In this document: positions 46,024 through 56,220 of the stretch, one piece after another
Layout of the letters: every line of letters begins with the position of its first letter
Position numbering within the stretch: position 1 is the first letter of the stretch
Source: Providencia vermicola
GTDB taxonomy: Bacteria; Pseudomonadota; Gammaproteobacteria; Enterobacterales; Enterobacteriaceae
Direction: 5' to 3'
Assembly (NCBI RefSeq): GCF_020381325.1
Contig: NZ_JAGSPI010000001.1
Span: 124,001-188,000 of the forward strand
Length of the DNA stretch: 64,000 nucleotides
Position numbers and translations under genes: made by a program
The notes under the pieces: generated by a model
What the model was told of the DNA's origin: nothing
What the model saw: only the letters and a program-made list of their open reading frames with translations
Databases searched by the model: none

Positions 46024-46692
46024 TTATTTTAACGCGATATTAACACTGCCATTCTCTTGTGCTGACCCATTGACCACTTGACCATTGAGCAATCTTACAC
46101 GAATATTTTGCCCAGCGGTGGCATTATTAATCGCGCGTCCCTCATACTTCACCGAGAAATTATCCCCATTGGCAAATACAAATACGGTTTGCCCAGCTTT
46201 GATCGCCCAAGGCTGCCTAACCATTGACTTGGTGAATGTTTGCCCTGCAGTAATTGTGCGTAGCACAATTGCGCCCCGCAGCGCCATTTTGTCCGTACTG
46301 GCTCCTGTTGGTAATTTGTGTAGCAGGCCTTTTTTGGTTCCGATATCAACAAATTCAATCGTTTCACCGCGGCTTAAATTACGGGTTGCCACATAATATT
46401 GCCCCGTCACATTAACGGTGAGCTGCAAAAACTGTTTTTTCTTCCCACATTGCACAGGTATCGACACATTTCCCATGTTGCGTCCACCAATAGGCGGGCT
46501 GATCTGCGGTTTATCACAGTTTGGCCATTTTTCAATCGGTGTTTTTATCTCAATGGAAACGTGGTTTTTTTTGCCATGCACTTGGCGAAAATAGTGATTG
46601 ATATCTTGTGGAAGAGAAGCTTGAGATAGCGCTGAAGTTAAGCTTAATCCACTGATTATTATGCAATAGGTCAATTTTTTAAGATTAGCCAT
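46024..46692 (-). CDS. flgA: P-ring assembly chaperone FlgA
   Basis: The ATG at 46692 (MANLKKLTYCIIISGLSLTS) follows AAAGGAG and gives 222 residues with a cleavable signal peptide (E. coli 219). The SAF/ChaP domain includes YVATRNLSRGETIEFVDIG, RGAIVLRTITAGQTF and GQNIRVRLLNGQVVNG. It acts in the periplasm to assemble FlgI into the P ring. It is transcribed divergently from flgB from a shared FlhD4C2 region. Confidence 0.92.
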   Translation of the reverse strand: MANLKKLTYCIIISGLSLTSALSQASLPQDINHYFRQVHGKKNHVSIEIKTPIEKWPNCDKPQISPPIGGRNMGNVSIPVQCGKKKQFLQLTVNVTGQYYVATRNLSRGETIEFVDIGTKKGLLHKLPTGASTDKMALRGAIVLRTITAGQTFTKSMVRQPWAIKAGQTVFVFANGDNFSVKYEGRAINNATAGQNIRVRLLNGQVVNGSAQENGSVNIALK

Positions 46693-46758
46693 CGGGGTAC
46701 TCGCTCCTTTATCAACACACTTTTTCACGCTTGCAGTTTACCCACCTCTTTCATAATG

Positions 46759-46801
46759 AATGAGCCAAATAGGTCAATTATTTTGCCTTTATCCCGCCAT
46801 T
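46759..46801. promoter_or_regulatory. FlhD4C2 box between flgA and flgB
   Basis: AATGAGCCAAATAGGT (46759-46774), an 11-bp spacer and CCTTTATCCCGCCATT (46786-46801) match both halves of the consensus AATGGCAGAAATAGCG-N10-12-inverted repeat at most positions. It lies 66 bp from flgA and 137 bp from flgB, fitting divergent class II control. Confidence 0.8.
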
Positions 46802-46938
46802 AGATTTTTTCGTAGACCGCTAAGATATGCACGTCGAATTTTAACATTCGTACTCTGCTGGTGTGTTTTTACCAGTTGAGTCACGGATATAACGAGCGTT
46901 CGTCGTTAATGAGCGCTTTGCATCCATTAGGGGTAACC

Positions 46939-47352
46939 ATGATTGATAAGTTAAATGCCACGTTTGCCTTCCAGCAGCAGGCGTTGTCAATACGTGAAGC
47001 TAGGCAAACCGTTCTGGCTTCCAATATTGCTAATGCGGATACACCAGGTTATCAGGCGCGGGATATTGATTTTAATCGTCAACTCCAACAAGCGATGGAT
47101 AAAGGCGCCGTGAATGGCAAAGGGGTGGCACTGGCAGTGACAGCCAAAGGCCATATTGAAGGCCGAGGTATTAAGGCACCGAATATGGATTTGAAATACC
47201 GCGTCCCTTACCAAACCTCAATGGATGGTAATACCGTCGATATGGATATTGAACGCAGTCAATTCGCCGATAACACCCTGAAATATCAGGCTGATCTTAC
47301 ATTTATTAATAGCCGAGTTAAAAGCATGTTGGCTGTTTTACAGCAAGGGTAA
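46939..47352 (+). CDS. flgB: Flagellar proximal rod protein FlgB
   Basis: The ATG at 46939 ([20 protein letters not shown]) follows AGGGGTAACC and gives 137 residues (E. coli 138). The rod-family [19 protein letters not shown] motif follows. It forms the rod next to the MS ring. It is the first gene of flgBCDEFGHIJKL; longer in-frame starts upstream lack support. Confidence 0.95.
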   Translation: MIDKLNATFAFQQQALSIREARQTVLASNIANADTPGYQARDIDFNRQLQQAMDKGAVNGKGVALAVTAKGHIEGRGIKAPNMDLKYRVPYQTSMDGNTVDMDIERSQFADNTLKYQADLTFINSRVKSMLAVLQQG

Positions 47353-47357
47353 TCATT

Positions 47358-47762
47358 ATGGCCTTACTGAGTATTTTTGACATTTCAGCTTCTGCATTAA
47401 CAGCCCAGTCTCAGCGCTTAAACGTCAGTGCAAGCAACATGGCTAACGCAGAAAGTATTGCGGGGCCTGATGGCCAGCCGTATCGCGCTAAACAAGTGGT
47501 TTTTCAGATGGCACCACAAGGCCGCCACGAAGTGGGTGGCGTAAAAGTCAGTGAACTGATTGAAGACCCAGCACCGCCACGTATGGAATACAAACCAGGT
47601 CATCCTTTAGCCGATGAGAAAGGGTATGTGCAAATGCCTAACGTGGATATGGTGGGGGAAATGATCAACACCATTTCGGCCTCTCGTAGCTACCAAGCCA
47701 ACTTAGAAGTGATGAATACAGCAAAAACCTTGCTGCAAAAAACACTGACTATTGGCCAGTAA
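47358..47762 (+). CDS. flgC: Flagellar proximal rod protein FlgC
   Basis: The 134-residue protein (same length as E. coli) starts [20 protein letters not shown], with [20 protein letters not shown] and a C-terminal [20 protein letters not shown], the common rod/hook coiled coil. It lies 5 bp after flgB. Confidence 0.96.
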   Translation: MALLSIFDISASALTAQSQRLNVSASNMANAESIAGPDGQPYRAKQVVFQMAPQGRHEVGGVKVSELIEDPAPPRMEYKPGHPLADEKGYVQMPNVDMVGEMINTISASRSYQANLEVMNTAKTLLQKTLTIGQ

Positions 47763-47774
47763 CGGAGGCACGAC

Positions 47775-48626
47775 ATGGGGATTGCAGCCACGATGTACGA
47801 TTCTTTAGACAACACTACCGCAGGGCCAGAACCTGCGGCAAGTAATGTGCCTAAGAAAAGTCAAAGTGACGATATGCGTGACACTTTTTTGAAAATGATT
47901 GTGACGCAAATGCAAAACCAAGACCCAACGAACCCGATGGAAAATACCGACTTAACCAGCCAATTGGCACAAATTGCCACGCTGGAAAGTATGAATAAAC
48001 TCAGTGATAACGTGAGTGGTATTTCCCAGCAAATCGGTTCAGGGCAATCTCTACAAGCTACTGCGCTAGTGGGCAAAGGCGTACTTATTCCGCGCAATGA
48101 AATTATTTTAGCTCCGCTTAAAAAAGAGAGTTCGGGCGAAAATAGCACGGTGACGAAACCATCGAACCCGCTGCCAGATGAAGGAATTAGTCCAAACAGC
48201 CCATCTACCTCTGCGCTGAGCAATCAAAACACATCTGAAGAGGACGGCGAAGAGCCAAAATCTGAATTTATTTCATCGCCATTTGGTTTCTTTTTGCCGA
48301 AATTGGCCGATAGTGTTGAAATCACCATTCGCGACAAAAACAAAATGGTTGTGCGAACCATCACCTATGACTCTGAAGTTAAGCCCGACATTTATGACAT
48401 GGCATGGGATGGTTTGGACAATAACGGCAACTTAGTCACCGATACGAAAGGGAAATATTACTTTGATGTGAGAGCTATCAGAAACGGGGCTGAAGTTGAG
48501 GTCACGAAACTGGGCTATACCCGCGTTAATGGTGTCACACCAGGTTCTGACGCACCATTATTAGATGTTGGCATCGGACAAAGTGTGCCTCTTAGCAGCA
48601 TTTTCAAAGTTTACCCTTCTTCTTAA
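47775..48626 (+). CDS. flgD: Hook-capping protein FlgD with an acidic insertion
   Basis: The 283-residue protein is about 50 longer than E. coli FlgD (231). The N-terminus keeps LKMIVTQMQNQDPTNPMENT and LTSQLAQIATLESMNKLSDN. The C-terminal Fn3/Tudor-like part keeps VVRTITYDSEVKPDIYDMAW and DGLDNNGNLV. The extra sequence lies at about residues 116-166, between the N-terminal domain and FGFFLPKLADSVEITI. It is rich in Ser, Pro, Asn, Glu. FlgD caps the growing hook and is then removed. GGAGG precedes the ATG. Confidence 0.94.
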   Translation: MGIAATMYDSLDNTTAGPEPAASNVPKKSQSDDMRDTFLKMIVTQMQNQDPTNPMENTDLTSQLAQIATLESMNKLSDNVSGISQQIGSGQSLQATALVGKGVLIPRNEIILAPLKKESSGENSTVTKPSNPLPDEGISPNSPSTSALSNQNTSEEDGEEPKSEFISSPFGFFLPKLADSVEITIRDKNKMVVRTITYDSEVKPDIYDMAWDGLDNNGNLVTDTKGKYYFDVRAIRNGAEVEVTKLGYTRVNGVTPGSDAPLLDVGIGQSVPLSSIFKVYPSS

Positions 48627-48654
48627 TTTTACCCCCAATACTCATGGAGAAAAT

Positions 48655-49875
48655 ATGTCTTTTTCACAAGCAGTCAGTGGCTTAAATGCAGCGTCAGCGG
48701 GGCTCGATTCAATTGGTAATAATATTGCCAACTCCGCAACTAACGGCTTTAAAGGTGCAACGACATCATTCGCTGATATGTTCGCAGGTTCTGGCGTTGG
48801 CCTTGGTGTTAACGTTGCAGCGGTTACGCAAAACTTTAAAGACGGCCCAATTACACGTACAGATAGACCAACTGATGTGGCGATTTCAGGCAGCGGCTTT
48901 TTCCGCGTTCAAGACAAAAATGGCGACACTTATTACAGCCGTGATGGCCAATTTTTGCGCGATAAAAGCGGTAATTTAGTCAATAACCAAGGCATGGTGG
49001 TGACAGGTTACCCAGCCAGTGTCGATGAAAAAGGGAATGTCACCATTCAAAGCGGTGGTGTGCCTGAAGGGTTAAATATCCCAACAGACATGATGGATGC
49101 GAAAAGATCTGAACTTGCCAAGTTAACCATTAACTTGAACTCAGAAGACAAAATCAAAGACAAAGCCTTTGATGTTGATAAGCCTGATGATTCCTCAACC
49201 TATAACTTCAGCACAACGATGACGGCGTATGACAGCCAAGGTAACACCCATGAAATTTCCGTGTACTTTGTTAAAAATGCGGACAACCAATGGACGGCTT
49301 ACGCAAAAGATGCAGGGGATAAATCGGCAAAAGAACTTGGCAAATTAGAGTTCGATGGTAACGGAAAACTAAAAGACGCAGATAAAGCAACATTTCCTTT
49401 TAACTACAATGGTTTAAATGGTGCAGATGACGGCGTTTTAAACGTTGATTTATCGAAAACCCGCCAACAAAAAGTAAGCGAGTCCTCCGTCAGTGCCATT
49501 GATGTTGATGGTTTTCCTGCGGGTGAATACACCAGTTTCAAAATTGAAGATAACGGTTTAATCGTTGCTAACTACTCAAACCAACAAAAACGCGTGGTTG
49601 GGCAAGTGGCGCTTTCTGCGTTTGCGAACCCGAATGGCCTGGTTTCCCAAGGTGGCAACGTATGGGCATCTTCAAACGCATCGGGCAACCCGATGGATGG
49701 CGTTCCGGGCGTGGGGCAATTTGGTAAATTAACCAGCGGTGCATTGGAATCTTCCAATGTGGATATGAGCCAAGAGCTGATCAGCATGATTGTGATGCAG
49801 CGTAATTACCAATCAAACGCGCAAACCATCAAGACGCAAGACCAAATGTTACAAACGTTGGTTAACTTACGATAA
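48655..49875 (+). CDS. flgE: Flagellar hook protein FlgE
   Basis: The ATG at 48655 (MSFSQAVSGLNAASAGLDSI) follows GGAG and gives 406 residues (E. coli 402). It has GNNIANSATNGFKGATTSFA at the N-terminus, a variable middle with surface domains, and the coiled coil ELISMIVMQRNYQSNAQTIK at the end. It polymerises as the hook. Confidence 0.96.
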   Translation: MSFSQAVSGLNAASAGLDSIGNNIANSATNGFKGATTSFADMFAGSGVGLGVNVAAVTQNFKDGPITRTDRPTDVAISGSGFFRVQDKNGDTYYSRDGQFLRDKSGNLVNNQGMVVTGYPASVDEKGNVTIQSGGVPEGLNIPTDMMDAKRSELAKLTINLNSEDKIKDKAFDVDKPDDSSTYNFSTTMTAYDSQGNTHEISVYFVKNADNQWTAYAKDAGDKSAKELGKLEFDGNGKLKDADKATFPFNYNGLNGADDGVLNVDLSKTRQQKVSESSVSAIDVDGFPAGEYTSFKIEDNGLIVANYSNQQKRVVGQVALSAFANPNGLVSQGGNVWASSNASGNPMDGVPGVGQFGKLTSGALESSNVDMSQELISMIVMQRNYQSNAQTIKTQDQMLQTLVNLR

Positions 49876-49890
49876 GCCTAGAGGGTGGCC

Positions 49891-50646
49891 ATGGATCACG
49901 TCATTTATACCGCAATGGGTGGAGCACGCCATGCGCTTGAGAACCAAGCGGTGGTTTCCAACAACATTGCCAATGTGTCTACCGCAGGGTTTAAAGCCCA
50001 GTTATCTGCAATGCGTGCTGTACCTGTAAATGGAGAGAGCGCGCAAACCAGAACCTTAGTGGTGTCTTCAACCCCTGGCGCGGATATGAGTCAAGGGCCG
50101 CTGAATTACACAGGTAAGCCAACAGATGTTGCGTTAAACGATAAGCATTTTTTGGCGGTTGAATTAGCCGATGGCACGGAAGCGTATACCCGTAATGGGA
50201 ATATCCAAATTTCGGGCGAAGGTGAGTTAGTGATTGGTGAGCGCCGCCTGCAAGGCGATGGCGGACCAATTAACGTCCCGCAAAATGCAGAAATCACTAT
50301 TGGTATGGATGGCACCATCACCGCATTGCTGGCGACGGATCCGCCAACCATGTTGGGGCAAATCGGCCGTTTGAAAGTGGTTGAAGCGCAGCCGCAAGAC
50401 TTAATTCGCGGGGAAGATGGGCTATTCCATTTATCCCCTCAGGGGCAAGCCGCGAATGGCAATGTATTGCCACTGAGTGACCGTGCGGTTGTGACGTCTG
50501 GTGTGATTGAGGGAAGTAACGTCAATGCTGCCGAAGCGATGGTGTCGATGATAGCCAATGCAAGGCATTTTGAAATGCAAATGAAGGTGGTTCGCAGTGC
50601 GGATGAAAATGCCCAACGTGCCAACCAATTGCTTGCCGTCAGCTAA
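49891..50646 (+). CDS. flgF: Flagellar proximal rod protein FlgF
   Basis: The ATG at 49891 (MDHVIYTAMGGARHALENQA) gives 251 residues, the same as E. coli, behind GAGGGTGG. It has NNIANVSTAGFKAQLSAMRA and C-terminal AMVSMIANARHFEMQMKVVR. A GTG at 49885 is also in frame but less likely. Confidence 0.95.
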   Translation: MDHVIYTAMGGARHALENQAVVSNNIANVSTAGFKAQLSAMRAVPVNGESAQTRTLVVSSTPGADMSQGPLNYTGKPTDVALNDKHFLAVELADGTEAYTRNGNIQISGEGELVIGERRLQGDGGPINVPQNAEITIGMDGTITALLATDPPTMLGQIGRLKVVEAQPQDLIRGEDGLFHLSPQGQAANGNVLPLSDRAVVTSGVIEGSNVNAAEAMVSMIANARHFEMQMKVVRSADENAQRANQLLAVS

Positions 50647-50664
50647 ATTCAGTAAGGAATAATT

Positions 50665-51447
50665 ATGATCCGTTCATTATGGATTGCAAAAACTGGGCTT
50701 GATGCTCAACAAACTAACTTAGACGTGATTTCCAATAACTTGGCGAACGTTAGCACCAATGGTTTTAAACGCCAACGCGCGGTTTTTGAAGATTTAATGT
50801 ATCAAAATATTCGCCAGCCAGGGGCGATGAGCTCTGAACAAACCTCTTTGCCATCAGGGCTACAACTGGGGACAGGGGCACGCCCCGTTGCAACTATGCG
50901 TATTCATGGTCAAGGCGCATTGAATAAAACGGGCACCACAACGGATATCGCCATTAAAGGGCAAGGTTTTTTACATGTGCAAATGCCTGACGGCACTGAC
51001 GCATATACCCGTGATGGGGCATTACAGCCTAACCAAGATGGTCAGCTAACGACGTCCAGCGGTTACCTCATTACCCCTGCAATAACTATCCCAGATAACG
51101 CAAATAGCTTATCAATTGGGCGGGATGGCACGGTGTCTATCACTGTTTATGGTGATAGCCAACCTCAGCAAATCGGCCAAATTACGCTGACAACCTTCAT
51201 TAATGATGCAGGGTTGGAAAGTATGGGGGAAAACCTCTATATGGAAACCGCGAGCTCAGGCGCACCGAATGAAAGCGCGCCAGGGACTAACGGTGCGGGT
51301 CTGCTTTATCAGCATATGTTAGAAACCTCCAACGTGAACGTGGCAGAAGAGCTGGTGAATATGATCCAAACTCAGCGTGCTTACGAGATTAACAGTAAGG
51401 CGGTTTCTGCATCAGACCAAATGCTTCAGCGTTTAACGCAACTGTAA
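50665..51447 (+). CDS. flgG: Flagellar distal rod protein FlgG
   Basis: The 260-residue protein (same length as E. coli) starts [20 protein letters not shown], with [20 protein letters not shown] and C-terminal [20 protein letters not shown]. It builds the distal rod spanning the periplasm. AAGGAA precedes the ATG. Confidence 0.97.
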   Translation: MIRSLWIAKTGLDAQQTNLDVISNNLANVSTNGFKRQRAVFEDLMYQNIRQPGAMSSEQTSLPSGLQLGTGARPVATMRIHGQGALNKTGTTTDIAIKGQGFLHVQMPDGTDAYTRDGALQPNQDGQLTTSSGYLITPAITIPDNANSLSIGRDGTVSITVYGDSQPQQIGQITLTTFINDAGLESMGENLYMETASSGAPNESAPGTNGAGLLYQHMLETSNVNVAEELVNMIQTQRAYEINSKAVSASDQMLQRLTQL

Positions 51448-51463
51448 TTGGTTTTGTATAGGC

Positions 51464-51484
51464 GCTCATGGGGATCTCATGAGC
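51464..51484 (+). other. flgG-flgH intercistronic hairpin
   Basis: GCTCATG (51464-51470) and CATGAGC (51478-51484) form a 7-bp stem with a 7-nt loop in the only sizeable gap between flgB and flgJ. It has no U-tract. Confidence 0.5.
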
Positions 51485-51543
51485 CCTATGAAAGACATCT
51501 CTTTGGGATGAAACAACGTACACAGTAGCAAAAGAGTAGCATA

Positions 51544-52290
51544 ATGATTGAAAGCGGCCTTATTTCCCAACAGCAAAAAACAGCGTTGCAGATGCGTTTG
51601 ACTGCACCTAAACAGGTATGGTTACTTGCCGTTTTGGTTTTAGCCACCAGCGGTTGTGCTCACATTCCATCTCGTCCGTTAGTGGATACACAAACGACGG
51701 CTATTCCTTCTGCCCCTACAGCACCTTCCCCAAACGGTTCGATATTTCAAAGTGCCCAGCCCGCTTATTACGGTTATCAGCCGCTTTTTGAAGATAGGCG
51801 ACCGCGTAATGTTGGCGATATTCTCACCATTAATTTGCAAGAAAATGTCAGCGCCAGCAAAAATTCCTCTGCCAATGCGAATCGCAGCGGTAAAACGGGA
51901 TTCCTTGCCGCGATATTACCTGGCTTTATGCAAGGGTGGATCGGTGGCAACAACACCGAACTGGATATCAAAGGAAACAGTGACTTTAGCGGTAAAGGTG
52001 GTGCAAATGCGAATAACACCTTTAAGGGAACCATTACGGTGACCGTCGACCAACTACTGGCGAACGGCAATTTACATGTGGTGGGTGAAAAACGCATCGT
52101 AATTAACCAAGGCACTGAATCTATTCGTTTTTCGGGAGTGGTTAACCCACGAACTATTGGCTCAGATAACCATGTAAGCTCCACACAAGTGGCGGACGCT
52201 CGCATCGAATATGTTGGCGATGGTTATATCAACGAATCGCAAAATATGGGCTGGCTACAACGCTTTTTCTTAAATGTTTCGCCTTATTAA
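51544..52290 (+). CDS. flgH: Flagellar L-ring lipoprotein FlgH
   Basis: The lipobox ATSGC and [20 protein letters not shown] identify FlgH, with [20 protein letters not shown] and [20 protein letters not shown] at the C-terminus. From the ATG at 51544 (behind AAAGAG) it has 248 residues. An in-frame ATG at 51592 gives 232, exactly the E. coli length, with Cys at position 22, but lacks a ribosome site. It forms the outer-membrane L ring. Confidence 0.94.
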   Translation: MIESGLISQQQKTALQMRLTAPKQVWLLAVLVLATSGCAHIPSRPLVDTQTTAIPSAPTAPSPNGSIFQSAQPAYYGYQPLFEDRRPRNVGDILTINLQENVSASKNSSANANRSGKTGFLAAILPGFMQGWIGGNNTELDIKGNSDFSGKGGANANNTFKGTITVTVDQLLANGNLHVVGEKRIVINQGTESIRFSGVVNPRTIGSDNHVSSTQVADARIEYVGDGYINESQNMGWLQRFFLNVSPY

Positions 52291-52324
52291 TTAAACATTA
52301 GCGAGTAACGGCCGAGAGAATTCA

Positions 52325-53428
52325 ATGAAAAACAACGTATTAATTTTGCTATCACTGTTTTGCTTTTTTACCTTTTCGGCGCACAGTGAGCGTATTAAAG
52401 ATTTAACCACCGTTCAAGGTGTGCGCGATAACGCGTTGATTGGTTACGGTTTAGTGGTGGGTTTGGATGGCACGGGTGACCAAACCATGCAAACGCCGTT
52501 TACCACGCAAAGCTTAAATAACATGTTATCTCAGATGGGGATCACGGTTCCACCTGGCACGAATATGCAGCTTAAAAATGTGGCAGCGGTGATGGTCACA
52601 GCAAAATTGCCGCCTTTTGCACGCACAGGGCAATCGGTGGATATCGTGGTGTCTTCCATGGGGAACGCAAAAAGTTTACGTGGTGGCACACTCTTAATGA
52701 CGCCATTGAAAGGCGTGGATGGACAAATTTATGCCATGGCACAGGGCAATATCCTCGTAGGTGGCGCAGGGGCAAGTGGCGGCGGTAGTAGCATCAAAGT
52801 CAACCAACTTAATGGTGGGCGCATTACTGGCGGAGCGACCATTGAACGCGAACTGCCTAGCAGTTTTGGGCAAAGTGGTGCCATTAACCTGCAATTAAAC
52901 GAAGATAGCTTCACATTAGCGCAAGATATCGCAGACGCGGTCAATCGTATGGGCGGAATGGGAACGGCTAGCGCATTGGATTCTCGTACAGTGCAATTAT
53001 TAGTGCCTGCAAACAACCGCGACCAAGTGCGGTTCCTCGCTCGGGTGCAAGAGCTGAATGTTCGTACGCCAATGGCAGAGGCCAAAGTGATCTTAAATTC
53101 ACGGACGGGCTCAGTGGTGATCAACCGCAGTGTAACACTGGAAAGCTGCGCGGTAGCTCACGGCAGTTTGGCGGTCACCGTGGAAAGACAAACCCAAGTT
53201 AGCCAGCCAGATACACCGTTTGCGGGCGGGCAAACCGTGGTAACACGTAACACCAGTGTCGGCGTACAAGACCGTGGTGGCGCGTTGCAAAAAGTCAATG
53301 CCAGTGTGCAACTCAACCAAGTGATTCAAGCACTGAATACATTAGGGGCAACACCAAACGACTTAATGTCGATTTTGCAAGCGATGGAAAGTGCGGGCTG
53401 CCTGCGTGCAAAACTGGAGATTATCTAA
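52325..53428 (+). CDS. flgI: Flagellar P-ring protein FlgI
   Basis: The 367-residue protein (E. coli 365) has a signal peptide ending near FSAHS, then [40 protein letters not shown] and [10 protein letters not shown]. It forms the P ring in the periplasm, aided by FlgA. Its stop overlaps flgJ by one base. Confidence 0.96.
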   Translation: MKNNVLILLSLFCFFTFSAHSERIKDLTTVQGVRDNALIGYGLVVGLDGTGDQTMQTPFTTQSLNNMLSQMGITVPPGTNMQLKNVAAVMVTAKLPPFARTGQSVDIVVSSMGNAKSLRGGTLLMTPLKGVDGQIYAMAQGNILVGGAGASGGGSSIKVNQLNGGRITGGATIERELPSSFGQSGAINLQLNEDSFTLAQDIADAVNRMGGMGTASALDSRTVQLLVPANNRDQVRFLARVQELNVRTPMAEAKVILNSRTGSVVINRSVTLESCAVAHGSLAVTVERQTQVSQPDTPFAGGQTVVTRNTSVGVQDRGGALQKVNASVQLNQVIQALNTLGATPNDLMSILQAMESAGCLRAKLEII

Positions 53429-54408
53429 TGGGGGATATGCAGCTATTGCAAGGTGCGGCGTTCGATTTACAGTCGCTAAGTCAGTTAAAGGGCGAATTGA
53501 ATAAAAACACGGAGCAAGGGCTGCGCCAAGTCACGCAGCAATTGGAAGCAACATTTGTCCAAATGATGCTAAAAAGCATGCGTGACGCACTCCCGCAGGA
53601 TGGCCTATTTTCCAATGACCAAACCCGTATGTTGACCAGTATGTATGACCAGCAAATCGCCCAAGACCTCTCCCAAAAAGGGTTAGGTTTTGGGGAGATG
53701 ATGTATCAGCAACTGACTCGCGATCAACACACGTCAAGCGTCCCAAATTCCAACAGTTTATTGCCATTTGATGAAAAAACGGTGCAATCCTTACCGCCAT
53801 TTAATATGGAACAGATGATGCGCCATTTTGCCCCGATGGGGGATGCGCTTTCTGCGCCTTTGAAAAAAATCAAAGCGTTATCCCTCAACAGTAGCAACTT
53901 TATCAGCCGTTTGATTGAACCTGCTAAGGCCGCCAGTAAAGACAGTGGTATTTCCCATTTGCTTGTATTAGCACAAGCAGCGCTAGAAAGCGGCTGGGGG
54001 CAAAGGGAAATATTAAAAATGGATGGGAAAACCAGCCATAACTTATTTGGGATTAAAGCAGGGAAAAGTTGGCAGGGACCTGTCACTAATATCATGACGA
54101 CGGAAGTGATCAACGGCCAAACGATTAAAATGCGCGATGATTTTCGTGTTTATGGTTCATATGAAGAGGCCATTGCGGATTACATCAGTTTATTGACGAA
54201 TAACCCTCGCTATAAAGATGTCAAAAAAGCACCAACGCCTGAAATTGCGGCACGTCGTTTACATCAAGCAGGTTACGCCACAGACCCAGGTTATTCCGAT
54301 AAATTAATCACCTTAATTAATCAAATACGAGGCAACCAGCCTGCGGCAAATACTTCAGCATCACGTGCTGTGCAGGCTTATACCATCGACTTAAATGATA
54401 TTTTCTAA
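53428..54408 (+). CDS. flgJ: Rod scaffold and peptidoglycan hydrolase FlgJ
   Basis: The 326-residue protein (E. coli 313) has an N-terminal rod-cap domain (FVQMMLKSMRDALPQDGLFS) and a C-terminal N-acetylglucosaminidase domain. The latter has the catalytic Glu in VLAQAALESGWGQREI, then KTSHNLFGIKAG and DFRVYGSYEEAIADY. It opens the cell wall for the rod. The TAATG overlap couples it to flgI. Confidence 0.95.
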   Translation: MGDMQLLQGAAFDLQSLSQLKGELNKNTEQGLRQVTQQLEATFVQMMLKSMRDALPQDGLFSNDQTRMLTSMYDQQIAQDLSQKGLGFGEMMYQQLTRDQHTSSVPNSNSLLPFDEKTVQSLPPFNMEQMMRHFAPMGDALSAPLKKIKALSLNSSNFISRLIEPAKAASKDSGISHLLVLAQAALESGWGQREILKMDGKTSHNLFGIKAGKSWQGPVTNIMTTEVINGQTIKMRDDFRVYGSYEEAIADYISLLTNNPRYKDVKKAPTPEIAARRLHQAGYATDPGYSDKLITLINQIRGNQPAANTSASRAVQAYTIDLNDIF

Positions 54409-54435
54409 AAATACGGAATTTATACGTGTTAGGGC

Positions 54436-54462
54436 TAAATAATTACGTCGATTTTCCGATAA
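54436..54462 (+). promoter_or_regulatory. Sigma-28 (FliA) promoter of flgKL
   Basis: TAAATAAT (54436-54443), an 11-bp spacer and TCCGATAA (54455-54462) fit the FliA consensus (12 of 16). It lies 87 bp before flgK, where a class III promoter is known in E. coli. Confidence 0.72.
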
Positions 54463-54548
54463 CTAAATATGCTCTAAATAATTTGAGTTGCTATCGCCGA
54501 CATTGTGTCAGCCAATGAACGCGATACGCACCCAGAACAGGAAAGCTT

Positions 54549-56192
54549 ATGCTGAACAATGTAATGAATAATGCGCTCAGTGGTGTGAACGCTGCACAAG
54601 GCGGGTTAAGTGTGATTTCTAACAACTTAGCTAACGCTGGTGTGGGGTATTATCACCGCCAAAGTGCTGTTTTCGGGGAGAATCCCGGTACGATGACACC
54701 GAGTGGCTATTTTGGTAACGGCACGTATTTCAGCCATGTTCGCCGTGAGTTTGATGAATTTATCAATGCACAGTACAGCCAAGCGCGTGCGCGAAGTGGT
54801 GACTACGAAGCGTACGTTAAAAACTGTAATAAAGTCGATGATTTGCTAACCAATGATATCGAAGATATCTCCAGCAATATTGGCAGCTTCTTCACGTCAT
54901 TAGATGCGGCAACCAGTGATGCCAGCGATAAAACATTAATTGATGTTTTCCTTGGTAACTCTAATGCATTAGTGAGCCAATTTAAAGAAGCAGACAGACG
55001 CTTACAAGAAATGGAGCGTGATGTTAACCGCCAAATCGAAAACAAGGTGAAAGACATTAACATCTACGCTGAGAAAATTGCAGGTTTAAACCAGCAAATT
55101 TCCCGCGTGCGTTCTGTCAGTGGCTCGGAACCCAATGATTTGCTTGATGTGCGTGATCGTTTAGTTAACGAAGTAAATTCGTTAATTGGCGTCAAAGTGA
55201 TTGAGCAAAATGGCAACTATAACGTCACGTTTGCAAATGGTTTGCCATTAGTGACGGGTGAAAAAGCGAACCGTTTAGAAGCTGTACCATCATCAAAAGA
55301 TGATAGCCGCTTTAGCATTGGCTTTGTTGGCGCAAATGGCCAAGCCCGTGAAATTCCTGATGAATCTTTCCGTGGTGGTGAACTCAGCGGTATCTTGCGT
55401 TCACGCCAAGAGGTTATCGACCCTGCGTATCAAAAACTCAATAAGCTTGCGCTAGTTTTTGCTACCAAATTCAATGAAGTCCACAGTAAAGGCTATGATG
55501 CCAGCGGTAAAACGGGTGAGAACTTCTTTGAAATCGGTAAAGGCAATGTGGTGAGCAATACTCACAACACAGGCAAGGCTGATTTCGACTTAAAATACAG
55601 TGATGTTTCCAAAGTGACTGGCAGCAACTATGACATTCGTTTTGGTGATGATGGGTGGAGTGTTACGCGCTTACCTGAAGGCACCAAAGTTGCTTTAGAT
55701 GATGATTCAACTGCAACGACACTGAAATTTGATGGTATTGAAATCAATATTAGCAACAGTAGCGTACAAAAAGGGGATTCATTCCTCGCGAAGCCTGTCA
55801 GTGGCGCGATTAATGGCATGCAAACGTTAATCAGTGATGCAACAAAATTTGCCGCTGCGGGCAGCAAAGACAGTGGCCCTGGTGATAATGAAAACATCAA
55901 AGAATTGGTGAAATTACAAGACCAAAAATTGATTGATGGCGGCTCAACGTTTTCTGATTTTTACGCGACGTTAGTCAATGATGTGGGAAGCAAAACCAAA
56001 CAAGCGCAAATTGACGCTGAAACACAAAATAAAATGACAGAGAGTTTCTATGAACAAGAGCAAGCTATCTCTGGCGTGAATATGAACGAAGAAAGTATTC
56101 AAATGCAGAAGATCCAACAGTTTTTCAATGCCAATGCGCAAGTGTTGAAAACCGTGGATGATTTGTTTAATGCGCTGATGCGTGCGTTCTAA
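54549..56192 (+). CDS. flgK: Hook-filament junction protein FlgK
   Basis: The 547-residue protein (E. coli 547) has the N-terminal NNVMNNALSGVNAAQGGLSV and NNLANAGVGYYHRQSAV, and the C-terminal coiled coil VNMNEESIQMQKIQQFFNAN. It is the first junction protein, chaperoned by FlgN. AGGAAAG precedes the ATG. Confidence 0.96.
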   Translation: MLNNVMNNALSGVNAAQGGLSVISNNLANAGVGYYHRQSAVFGENPGTMTPSGYFGNGTYFSHVRREFDEFINAQYSQARARSGDYEAYVKNCNKVDDLLTNDIEDISSNIGSFFTSLDAATSDASDKTLIDVFLGNSNALVSQFKEADRRLQEMERDVNRQIENKVKDINIYAEKIAGLNQQISRVRSVSGSEPNDLLDVRDRLVNEVNSLIGVKVIEQNGNYNVTFANGLPLVTGEKANRLEAVPSSKDDSRFSIGFVGANGQAREIPDESFRGGELSGILRSRQEVIDPAYQKLNKLALVFATKFNEVHSKGYDASGKTGENFFEIGKGNVVSNTHNTGKADFDLKYSDVSKVTGSNYDIRFGDDGWSVTRLPEGTKVALDDDSTATTLKFDGIEINISNSSVQKGDSFLAKPVSGAINGMQTLISDATKFAAAGSKDSGPGDNENIKELVKLQDQKLIDGGSTFSDFYATLVNDVGSKTKQAQIDAETQNKMTESFYEQEQAISGVNMNEESIQMQKIQQFFNANAQVLKTVDDLFNALMRAF

Positions 56193-56220
56193 GTTTTAGC
56201 GACATAATAAGGATTTAGCG

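Noticed and set aside
54468..54520. Second sigma-28 promoter before flgK (TAAATAAT ... GCCGACAT)
   Set aside because: The spacer is 13 bp; the upstream candidate with 11 bp is better.
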